DNA from: Halictus rubicundus
Lineage: Eukaryota; Arthropoda; Insecta; Hymenoptera; Halictidae
DNA length: 64,000 nt
Assembly (NCBI RefSeq): GCF_050948215.1
Contig: NW_027488627.1
Location: forward strand, 62,001-126,000
Direction: 5' to 3'
Translations under genes and position numbers: made by a program
Shown: positions 26,740 to 34,180 of the stretch, in pieces
Position numbering within the stretch: the first letter of the stretch is position 1
Layout: each line of letters starts with the position of its first letter
Notes under the pieces: generated by a model
Database searches by the model: none
Told to the model about the DNA's origin: nothing
What the model saw: the letters and a program-made list of their open reading frames with translations, nothing else

Positions 26740-29700
26740 TCAGAGGCGTCGCAACGGGGGTACGCCCCCGGGGCGTACCCTGCGCCGCCTCCCCCCCCTT
26801 CGGCCGGGATCGTGATTACGCTCCCGATCCCGTTCCGCAGCCTCCTTCCGCAGCATAACCCGCTCGCAGAAGGAAGCGAACCCCCTCCACGCCTCCTCGC
26901 CACCGGCTGCCGCAGCGACGACAGCCGGGAGCGAGAGGTCGTGGCCCACCGCGCGCCGCAGGGCACGGCGCTCTCCCCCCCATGCCGGACACTCCTCCAG
27001 AGTGTGTTGCGCCGTGTCCCGCGGCTCGCCGCAGTGGTGACACGCCTCCTCGGTCTCCCTCCCGATGCGACACAGGTAGTCGCCGATGCACCCGTGCCCG
27101 CTCATCACCTGCGTCACACGGTAGGAGACCCTATGCCCCATCCATCCCCTGTTCCATTGATCGAACACCGGGAGGATGGCCCGAACGGCCCGCCTCTCGC
27201 CCTCCCTCGTCCCGGGAAGGCTATCGCGCCACTCCCGGGCTGCGTGCCGCCGAGCATGTCGCCTGAGCTCATCCACCATGAGCCGCGCCTGATCCGGGGC
27301 CACCCCCCGGAGCCGGAGTTCCCTGGAGTGCGTATGCACATCCGCCAACACGCGGGCCTCCAGCTCGAGGGGGATCAGCCCCGACATCACCATCGCCGTC
27401 GCGTATGAAATGGTGCGGTACCCCCGCACGATGCCTATGGCCAGCCTGCGCTCGATGCGACGCAGCAGCGACCGTGTGCCGCCACTGCGCCCCCTAGCCA
27501 AGACATCGCGCGCCCACACAGGGGCTCCGTACAGGACCAAAACTCGCACCACCACCGCGAACAGACGACGCACCCGTCCACAGGGTCCCCCGAGATTCGG
27601 GAGAAGGCGACCGAGCGCAGCGGTCGCCCTCTCCGCCCGGGGCGCCAGCGACTCAAGGTGGCGGTCAAAACGCCACCGGCCGTCAAGCTCGAGTCCCAGG
27701 TACCGCATCTGGGACCCGACCTTGACCATCCCCTCCCCCACGCAGATCCAGCACTGGGGAGGCGCCGCCAACCGGGCCGAGCGGAGAAACCACATGGCCC
27801 TGGTTTTCTCGACGGACACCTCTAGGCCCAGCGACCGGATCGCGCGCACCGCGCGCCACGCGCCGCGCTCCGCCAGGCAGATGGCCTCCTTCGCATACCT
27901 CCTGGTGGCCAATACCAGCGTGTCGTCGGCGTAACACGTCAGGCTGACCCCGGGAGGCATCTCCTCCCGCAGGACGCGATCGTACGCAAGATTCCACAGC
28001 AACGGGCCCAACACCGAGCCCTGCGGAACCCCGCGCACGACGCCCCTGCGCACCATCCCGTACCGGCCGGGATACTCTATACCCCTGTCGGAGAGATAGC
28101 TCCCGATCACCCTTCTGAGATACAGAGGCACCCGGTGGAAGACCAGGGCCTCCATTATCCGATCCCAGGGGACGGTGTTGAACGCGTTAGCGATATCCAA
28201 GGATATCGCCAACGCAACACCGCCCCCCCTCGTACAGGCCTCCGAGAGAGCCCTCACCCGCCGAATAGCGTCGACGGTGGAGAGACCCTCCCGGAAGCCG
28301 AATTGAACCCCGCTCAGATCGGGGACCCCTCCCGCCGACAGGTGCCGGACGAGGCGTCCAACGAGTACGCGCTCGAACAACTTCCCCGCCTCGTCCAGCA
28401 GACAAATTGGCCGGTACCCTGAGGGCGAGTCCCGGGACTTGCCCCCCTTCGGAAGGAGGACCAACCTGCCCGACTTCCACTCCGTGGGGAACACCCCCTC
28501 CCTCAGACAGCCGTTATACAGCTGCCGGAGTTCGGCGGCGAGTCCCCCCTCCAGGGCCAAGACCAACGCGCGGCCCGGCACCCCGTCCGGGCCCGGGGCC
28601 TTGCGGCCCACCCGCCGCGCCCTGGCCATCGCCTCACCCAGCTCGCCGGCCGACACCTCCCACTCTGCGGACCAGGAGAGAGGCTCCTGTTCCCAATGGG
28701 AGCGGCGCAGTTGTCCCCCCTCTCGCGGGAAGAGGGACGCCACCACTCCCTCGAGCAGGTGGGGGTCCATCGACTCCGTCACCGGAGGCGCCCACGCGCG
28801 CACCTTGTTCATGACAAGCTTGTACGGGCGCCCCCATGGACCGGAGTCCACCGTGCCGACGAGCTCCGACCACGCGTCGGCCTTGGCCCGCGCGATAGCC
28901 CTGCGGAGAACCCCGAGCGCGGCTCGGTACTCCCCGCCGAGCCTCGCCGTCGCCTCCTCGTCGTCGCGCCTCCTACGCGCTCGGCCGTACCGACGCCGCG
29001 CGGCATTGCAGGCACGCCGGAGCTCCGCAATGCCGGCGGACCACCAGTACGCCGCCCTCCTGGGGGCGAACCGGCTGCGGGGCATGGCGGTGTCGCACAC
29101 CGCCGTCATTACCTCCCGCAGCCGCCTCGCCCCTTGCGCAGGCGCCAGCTCGGACAGGGCCGGCCCCGTCCATGTCGCCGCGGCTACCGCGGCCCCGAAC
29201 GCGTCCGCGTCCAGCCGCTTCAAGGCCCATCGCGGCCGTCGGTCCCCCCGGCCCGGCCGGGAATCCCGCGCGTGGAGGGTGGGCCACACGTCCATGACGA
29301 TGGGCGTATGGTCTGACGCAATCTCTATCTCCTCGGCCACCCTCCATCCCGACACCCGGCGCACGGCCGAGGGAGTCCCCCATGTCAGGTCGACAATCGA
29401 GACCCCCTGCGGACGCACGCACGTCGGCGTGGATCCCCGGTTAATCAACCGGAGATCCAGGCCGGCCGCCCAGGTTAACACCTCGCTACCCCTAGTGGTC
29501 GTCCTGGGACTCCCCCACGATACCGCGTGGGCATTGAAGTCTCCCAAAACGAGAACCGGGCGGGCGCTGCACCGCGCGATGCAGCTGTTCAGCCCGCCCA
29601 GGAACCCCCGAAATTGATCGAGGCCACAGCTCGGCGAGATGTAGATCCCGACAACCGCGATGTCCCCCCATTGCACCGCCACGAATCCCTCGCCCCGCTC

Positions 29701-30060
29701 CAGAAGGGAGACCGACGGGGACCCGGGGCGGCTTCCCGCCACTATTACTACGGAGCCGATCGCGTCCCCCACCCAGAAGGGGTGTTCGGGGATTGCGTAC
29801 GGCTCCGCCGCAACTGCCAGCCCAGCCCCCCACTCGCGCACGGCTTGGACAAACAGGTCCTGTGCCGCGCGCGAGTGGTTGAGGTTCGCCTGCAGAACCG
29901 GAGTAGGATTAAAAGTACCTACTCTAACATGGGCTCCGCAGAGTCCCCCCCCTGGGAGGTCCGGGCCCCCGGCGCCGTCTGCGGCCGCTGCGCGGATGCA
30001 GCCCCAGACGCGCCCTTCTCTTTCGTCGCCGCGCGGCCCCTCTTGGGAGCCGGGGCACAC
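26740..30060 (-). CDS. ORF2: APE endonuclease / reverse transcriptase (Pol) of R1-clade retrotransposon
   Basis: Pol that would nick the target and reverse-transcribe the element RNA onto it. Numbered from the GTG at 30060 (1,106 aa). Residues about 53-258 are the APE-like endonuclease, with N59/N61, E86, Y140, D174-x-N176, D224 and SDH at 249-251. The reverse transcriptase spans about 485-770, with GPDG near 490, motif A D622, motif B VPQGSVLGP near 678-686, and YADD 710-713 (D712, D713). A CCHC zinc knuckle follows at C1007, C1010, H1019, C1024. The tail is Arg-rich. No RNase H or LTR-type integrase is seen. The frame opens just after a TAG about 15 nt upstream of 30060 and has no ATG until residue 256, inside the endonuclease. 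Residues 1 to about 47 overlap ORF1 and look like out-of-frame Gag, so the GTG is only a formal start and real entry is probably from ORF1. Confidence 0.95.
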   Translation of the reverse strand: MCPGSQEGPRGDEREGRVWGCIRAAAADGAGGPDLPGGGLCGAHVRVGTFNPTPVLQANLNHSRAAQDLFVQAVREWGAGLAVAAEPYAIPEHPFWVGDAIGSVVIVAGSRPGSPSVSLLERGEGFVAVQWGDIAVVGIYISPSCGLDQFRGFLGGLNSCIARCSARPVLVLGDFNAHAVSWGSPRTTTRGSEVLTWAAGLDLRLINRGSTPTCVRPQGVSIVDLTWGTPSAVRRVSGWRVAEEIEIASDHTPIVMDVWPTLHARDSRPGRGDRRPRWALKRLDADAFGAAVAAATWTGPALSELAPAQGARRLREVMTAVCDTAMPRSRFAPRRAAYWWSAGIAELRRACNAARRRYGRARRRRDDEEATARLGGEYRAALGVLRRAIARAKADAWSELVGTVDSGPWGRPYKLVMNKVRAWAPPVTESMDPHLLEGVVASLFPREGGQLRRSHWEQEPLSWSAEWEVSAGELGEAMARARRVGRKAPGPDGVPGRALVLALEGGLAAELRQLYNGCLREGVFPTEWKSGRLVLLPKGGKSRDSPSGYRPICLLDEAGKLFERVLVGRLVRHLSAGGVPDLSGVQFGFREGLSTVDAIRRVRALSEACTRGGGVALAISLDIANAFNTVPWDRIMEALVFHRVPLYLRRVIGSYLSDRGIEYPGRYGMVRRGVVRGVPQGSVLGPLLWNLAYDRVLREEMPPGVSLTCYADDTLVLATRRYAKEAICLAERGAWRAVRAIRSLGLEVSVEKTRAMWFLRSARLAAPPQCWICVGEGMVKVGSQMRYLGLELDGRWRFDRHLESLAPRAERATAALGRLLPNLGGPCGRVRRLFAVVVRVLVLYGAPVWARDVLARGRSGGTRSLLRRIERRLAIGIVRGYRTISYATAMVMSGLIPLELEARVLADVHTHSRELRLRGVAPDQARLMVDELRRHARRHAAREWRDSLPGTREGERRAVRAILPVFDQWNRGWMGHRVSYRVTQVMSGHGCIGDYLCRIGRETEEACHHCGEPRDTAQHTLEECPAWGGERRALRRAVGHDLSLPAVVAAAAGGEEAWRGFASFCERVMLRKEAAERDRERNHDPGRRGGRRRRVRPGGVPPLRRL
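29901..29952 (-). promoter_or_regulatory. Candidate ORF1-ORF2 recoding site: G8 run and stop-codon hairpin
   Basis: On the minus strand ORF1 reads CAG GGG GGG GAC across a run of eight G (29952-29945). This fits the X-XXY-YYZ pattern, and a -1 slip here reads straight into the ORF2 frame (GGA CTC TGC). Twenty nt further on, GAGTAGG (29924-29918), which contains the ORF1 stop TAG, pairs perfectly with CCTACTC (29907-29901) around a 10-nt loop. The spacer is longer than is usual for -1 frameshift signals, so stop-coupled re-initiation, known for the related element SART1, is an alternative. Confidence 0.5.
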
Positions 30061-32078
30061 GCTTTGGCCCCGAATCTATGGCCCGATGGTCTCCCCAGGT
30101 CCGCGCAGAGCGGACACCTGGGGGCGGCCTTACAGGCCGAAGCCCGGTGCTCCGCCGCCCCGCAGCGGTAGCACATCGCGCCTCTGTCGACCGCGCTCTT
30201 GCATGTCGCCCGCGTGTGCCCCGTCTCCAAACAACGGAAGCATTGGAGGGGCCGCTCCCTCAGCGCCTCGACGCGGGCCGAGGACCAGCCGACCAGCAGC
30301 CGGCCTCCCGCCAACACTTTCTTGACGGCCGCGAGGGGGCCCTGGGCCCAACAGGAGCCCAGCGCCTGCTCCGAGGCGGGTCTGCGGATCTCGCCGACCC
30401 GGAACTCCGCCGCGGAACACCCCCCCGCCGCCGCCAGCGCCGCCGCTACGTCCCCGGGCGACACCGAGTCGTCCAGGTCCGCCACGCGCACCTCGCCGCG
30501 CTTGACCGCCTGGGAGACCTTAACCCCGGTCCCCCCAAGCGCCTCGGCGATCCTCCCGGAGAGGGCCCGTGCCTTCTCCTGGCACCCCGTGCCCCTGACC
30601 TCCAGGAGGATCCCGCCGGTTTTCGACCGCCTGGGAAGCACCCCCGACTCGATCCCGATAGCCTTGAGGTCCACCCTCTCTTTTGCCCTGGCCATCACCT
30701 CCGAATAAGTGAGCTTGCAGCTCTCGGGGATGGTGATGGCCACTGCTCCCGTTCTGGGGGTGCGTCCCAGGCCACCGTCCCTCCCGGCGGCGGGCTTCGC
30801 CGCGCTCGCGCCGCCCTGCACTCGTGCGCCGCCCGCCGCCCTCGGCTCCCACGCAGCCTGCAGCCGTGAAGCGGCGGCAGCTGCCTCGGCCGCGGCTGCT
30901 CTCGCCGCAGCCTCCTCCGCGGCCATCTTCTTCTTGGCCCTCTTCGCCGCCTTGCTCGTCACCTCCATCCACGAGGCCGGGACGACCGGTGGCGGAATGA
31001 TAACGGGGGGCACCACCCTCACGTTGGACACGACCACCGGTCCAGTCCCCTTGGTGACAGACGTCGCCGGCAGAGAAGCCACCGGCGTCGCCTCGCGCGC
31101 CGATTCACCCTCCGCCCGGAGGGCCGGGGCCAAACCGGCCAGAATCGTCCGGAACCGCTCCTCCATCCGGGCCTCTAGCTCCCGGTTCCTGGCCGTTATC
31201 AGCGCGCCGACCCGGAGAAGCAGGGCTTCGGAGTCCAAAACTCCCGCTCCCTCCCCCGACGGTCCCATCGCCTCCATCCCCCGCGTACGGACCCCCGCTG
31301 TCGAGGAGGCGGGGGGCGCTTCCCCTATTGGCGCATGTCCCGCCCGGCGACCGCTGTCGGTGTTCGCCCGCCGCCCGGCCTCCATTGACCGGAGCCTCGC
31401 CCGGAGGTCACCCGCCTCCTTCGCGAGGGCCGCGTTCTGCTCGCGGAGGCGGGCCACCTCCTGGCTACCCTGCCACGCCATCCCGGTAAAGCACCGCTGC
31501 ATCAAGGTGGTGCAGTGGGCCCTGGCGACTGCAGAACAATCCCGCAAGTCTTTAGCCAGGTCCCCCTTGAGGCCCTTTGAGACGGTGGAGACTCTCTCCA
31601 CCCTCAACATCGCCTCCTCCACCTCCCCTACTAGCTGCGCTGTCGGCATCCTCCCACCCAGCTCGATGAGGTCATCCACCCTCCTCGTCTGACTCCTCTC
31701 GGCGCGGCCGCCGAGGGCCAGATCCATGGTGGGCGTCCCCGACGAGCCCTCCCCGGGGTCCGTCCGCGACACCGACCCGCCGCGGGTGTGCTGCCCCCCC
31801 TCTAACCGGGCACGCTTGGGGTCAGAGACCCCAGATGTCGCGCCCCGCTTCTCCGCGCCCCCGCGCGTCACGATCGAGCCGACGGAGCTCGAGATGGAGA
31901 TGATTGTTTCATCCCCATCCGAGTCCTCGTCCGCGATGACCACGACCGCGTCCTCCCCGGCAGTAATCGTTGCCATCCCCTCCCCGTCAGTGACCGCTGC
32001 CGTCTCTTCCCCCGCCGCAGCTGCTGCCGTATCGGCAGCCTCCCCCACAACATCAAGGTTTTTATTATACGATTCCAT
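29919..32078 (-). CDS. ORF1: Gag-like RNA-binding protein with three zinc knuckles
   Basis: Nucleic-acid-binding structural protein that would package element RNA and carry it to the target. The ATG at 32078 is preferred (purine at -3, G at +4; 719 aa); the frame is open further upstream, to a TTG at 32156, but has no earlier ATG. The N-terminal part is acidic and Ala-rich. A basic patch PKRAR is near residue 87, a likely coiled coil near 203-237, and an Ala/Lys-rich stretch with KRAKKK near 379. A conserved R1-type Gag region (about 465-610) follows. The zinc knuckles are at C613-x2-C-x4-H-x4-C626, C636-x2-C-x4-H-x4-C649 and C655-x2-C-x8-H-x6-C674. It ends TAG at 29921-29919 and overlaps the ORF2 frame by about 150 nt in the -1 register. 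No stop or frameshift breaks it. Confidence 0.93.
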   Translation of the reverse strand: MESYNKNLDVVGEAADTAAAAAGEETAAVTDGEGMATITAGEDAVVVIADEDSDGDETIISISSSVGSIVTRGGAEKRGATSGVSDPKRARLEGGQHTRGGSVSRTDPGEGSSGTPTMDLALGGRAERSQTRRVDDLIELGGRMPTAQLVGEVEEAMLRVERVSTVSKGLKGDLAKDLRDCSAVARAHCTTLMQRCFTGMAWQGSQEVARLREQNAALAKEAGDLRARLRSMEAGRRANTDSGRRAGHAPIGEAPPASSTAGVRTRGMEAMGPSGEGAGVLDSEALLLRVGALITARNRELEARMEERFRTILAGLAPALRAEGESAREATPVASLPATSVTKGTGPVVVSNVRVVPPVIIPPPVVPASWMEVTSKAAKRAKKKMAAEEAAARAAAAEAAAAASRLQAAWEPRAAGGARVQGGASAAKPAAGRDGGLGRTPRTGAVAITIPESCKLTYSEVMARAKERVDLKAIGIESGVLPRRSKTGGILLEVRGTGCQEKARALSGRIAEALGGTGVKVSQAVKRGEVRVADLDDSVSPGDVAAALAAAGGCSAAEFRVGEIRRPASEQALGSCWAQGPLAAVKKVLAGGRLLVGWSSARVEALRERPLQCFRCLETGHTRATCKSAVDRGAMCYRCGAAEHRASACKAAPRCPLCADLGRPSGHRFGAKACAPAPKRGRAATKEKGASGAASAQRPQTAPGARTSQGGDSAEPMLE

Positions 32079-32519
32079 ATCTGGTCCCACGAGATTGGCA
32101 GGAAAAAACACGTCCGCCCGGGCAGAGCCTCCTTGCCCGGGTAAGGCTAATTTCAACTGGAGTTCGCCAGGTATCCAGAGATGGTGCGCTAGTGGCTGAT
32201 GTACCCCACCAGCCGCGCCCTGTAGCCAGGGCGTACCCTCTCACCGCGCACCTAAGCTTAGGGCATTAGGGATTTTTATAGAGGTTATCATCCTCGCGGC
32301 CCGGCCGATTAAGGCAAGACCACCGTTCCGGTAAAACATGACCACCGGTTTACGGCAAGGGCCCTGCGGCGACCTCCCCGGTCGTTATCGCAGGACCCAT
32401 TCCGCGGTTTTTTATCCCTTCGTGTGAGCCTTACCGGCAAGGGAGGCCCTGCCAGGATCCGAAGATCCCGCCGGCATCGCCTCATACATCATTGGGACTA
32501 CTTTCCGCGGAATACCCCT
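32079..32519 (-). other. 5' UTR of the retrotransposon downstream of the ribozyme
   Basis: About 441 nt between the end of the predicted ribozyme and the ORF1 ATG. GC-rich, with no long reading frame. A CCCTTGCCGGTAA step (about 32432-32444) recurs as CCCTTGCCGTAA (about 32350-32361), with a looser third copy CTTGCCTTAA, which hints at decayed short direct repeats. Start codons upstream of the ORF1 ATG exist, so translation may depend on RNA structure. Confidence 0.7.
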
Positions 32520-32672
32520 CGCTCCGTTAGCAACACACAACTATGTGTGTTCCCAGGGACCACCACGAGGAGGTGGAGCGTAGAGGATTTTAGGGATATG
32601 ACCGCCACCACTGTGGCATACCTAGTAGTGGATCCGAGTCACCACTACTAAGCCCATATCCCCTCGGTCCCC
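32520..32672 (-). ncRNA. HDV-like self-cleaving ribozyme at the retrotransposon 5' end
   Basis: Read 5' to 3' on the minus strand, every helix of the HDV double-pseudoknot fold is present in order. P1 is GGGGACC (32672-32666) with GGTCCCT (32561-32555), giving the characteristic G-U pair at the cleavage site. P2 is CGCTCC (32580-32575) with GGAGCG (32525-32520). P3 is ACC (32574-32572) with GGT (32564-32562), closing loop L3 TCCTCGT, nearly the HDV L3. P1.1 can form between the CC of L3 and GGG (32554-32552). P4 is AACACAC (32551-32545) with GTGTGTT (32538-32532). J4/2 is GCTAAC, with the candidate catalytic C at 32530. J1/2 is long (85 nt), as in R2 ribozymes. Cleavage would fall before 32672, exactly the element/satellite junction. 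Such ribozymes release the 5' end of R2 and some other non-LTR element RNAs from read-through transcripts. The fold was made by eye; activity is inferred. Confidence 0.88.
32581..32665 (-). other. Three-way-junction insert in ribozyme J1/2
   Basis: The 85 nt between the P1 and P2 strands fold on themselves. The outer stem is GGGATATG (32662-32655) with CATATCCC (32600-32593), possibly extended by GAGG (32665-32662, competing with the stem for one G) with CCTC (32586-32583). Inside are a perfect 9-bp hairpin, TAGTAGTGG (32650-32642) with CCACTACTA (32631-32623), and a 5-bp hairpin, GCCAC (32617-32613) with GTGGC (32608-32604). This closes J1/2 into a compact arm, bringing P1 and P2 together. 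Confidence 0.7.
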
Positions 32673-34180
32673 ATCCTCTATCCTATCCTATCCTCTATCC
32701 TATCCTATCCTCTATCCTATCCTATCCTCTATCCTATCCTATCCTCTATCCTATCCTATCCTCTATCCTATCCTATCCTCTATCCTATCCTATCCTCTAT
32801 CCTATCCTATCCTCTATCCTATCCTATCCTCTATCCTATCCTATCCTCTATCCTATCCTATCCTCTATCCTATCCTATCCTCTATCCTATCCTATCCTCT
32901 ATCCTATTCTATACTCTATCCTATCCTATCCGCTATCCTATCATATCCTCTATCCTATCCTACCCTCTATCCTATCCTATCCTCTATCCTATCCTATCCT
33001 CTATCCTATCCTATCCTCTATCCTATCCCCTATCATATCCTATCCCCTATCCTATCCTATCCTCAATCCTATCCAATCCTCTATCATATCCAATCCTATA
33101 TCCTATACTCTATCCTATCCTATCCTCTATCCTATCCTATCCTCTATCCTATCCAAACCCCTATCCTATCCTCTATCGTATCCTATCCTATATCCTATAC
33201 TCTACCCTATATTATCCTCAATCCTATCCTATCCTCTATCCTATCCTATCCTCTATCCTATTCTATACTATAGCCTATCCTATCCGCTATCCTATTCTAT
33301 CCTCTATCCTATCCAATCCTATATCCTATATCCTCTATCCTATCCTATCCTCTATCCTATCCTATCCGCTATCCTATCCTATCCTCTATCCTATCCTATC
33401 CTCTATCCTATCTTATTCTCTATCCTATCCTCTATCCTATCCTATCCTCTATAGTATCCAATCCCCTATCCTATCCTCTATCCGACCCTATCCTCTATTC
33501 TATCCTATTCTCTATCCTATCCTATCCTCTATCCTATCCTATCCTCTATCCTATCCTCTATCATATCGTATCCCCTATCCTATCCTATCCTCAATCCTAT
33601 CCTATCGTCTATCCTATCCAATCCTATATCCTATCCTCTATCCTATCCTATCCTCAATCCTATCCTATCCTCTATCCTATCCTATCCCCTATCCTATCCT
33701 ATCCTCTATCCTATCCTGTCCTCTATCCTATCCTACCCTCTATCCTATCCTATCCTCTATCCTATTCTATACTCTATCCTATCCTATCCTCTATCCTATC
33801 CTATCCTCTATCCTATCCTATCCTCAATCCTATCCTATCCTCTATCCTATCCTATCCTCTATCCTATTCTATACTCTATCCTATCCTATCCTCTATCCTA
33901 TCCTATCCACTATCCTATCCTATCCTCTATCCTATCCTATCCTCTATCCTATCTTATTCTCTATCCTATCCTATTCTCTATCCTATCCTATTCTCTATCC
34001 TATCCTCTATCATATCCTATCCCCTATCCTATCCTATCCTCTATCCTATCCTATCCTCTATCCTATCCAATCTCCTATCCTATCCTCTATCGTATCCTAT
34101 CCTATATCCTATACTCTATCCTATCCTATCCTCTATCCTATGATATCCTCTATCCTATCCTATCCTCTATCCTATCGTAT

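Larger units (their letters stand above)
26308..32672 (-). mobile_element. Full-length R1-clade non-LTR retrotransposon inserted in the satellite
   Basis: A 6,365-bp GC-rich block with sharp edges against the satellite. On the minus strand it has a structured 5' UTR starting GGGGACC, a Gag-like ORF1, a Pol ORF2 with APE-type endonuclease and reverse transcriptase, a 3' UTR and a 26-nt poly(A). It has no long terminal repeats. Two overlapping ORFs, an APE rather than restriction-like endonuclease, three Gag zinc knuckles and a CCHC after the RT are the R1-clade plan (R1, TRAS, SART, Waldo). Both ORFs are uninterrupted and the RT and endonuclease residues are present, so the copy could be active. 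Several members of this clade insert at specific repeats, including insect telomeric repeats. A target-site duplication cannot be read because both flanks are the same repeat. Confidence 0.95.

Noticed and set aside
26740..30060. R2-type element
   Set aside because: R2 has a single ORF with a C-terminal restriction-like endonuclease and N-terminal zinc fingers. Here there are two ORFs and an N-terminal APE endonuclease. The resemblance is limited to the 5' ribozyme.
32079..32156. Extending ORF1 upstream to the TTG at 32156
   Set aside because: The codon is TTG, not ATG. The ATG at 32078 has a good context and gives a normal Gag N-terminus.
26477..32199. Plus-strand ORFs across the retrotransposon, for example 28439-29617 and 30709-31692
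   Set aside because: They lie antisense to ORF1 and ORF2 in GC-rich sequence with few stops and have no recognisable domain.
32270..32285. TATAAAAAT on the minus strand as a TATA box
   Set aside because: It lies about 390 nt inside the element, downstream of the 5' end. An AT-rich patch alone is not evidence of a promoter, and the ribozyme offers another way to define the 5' end.
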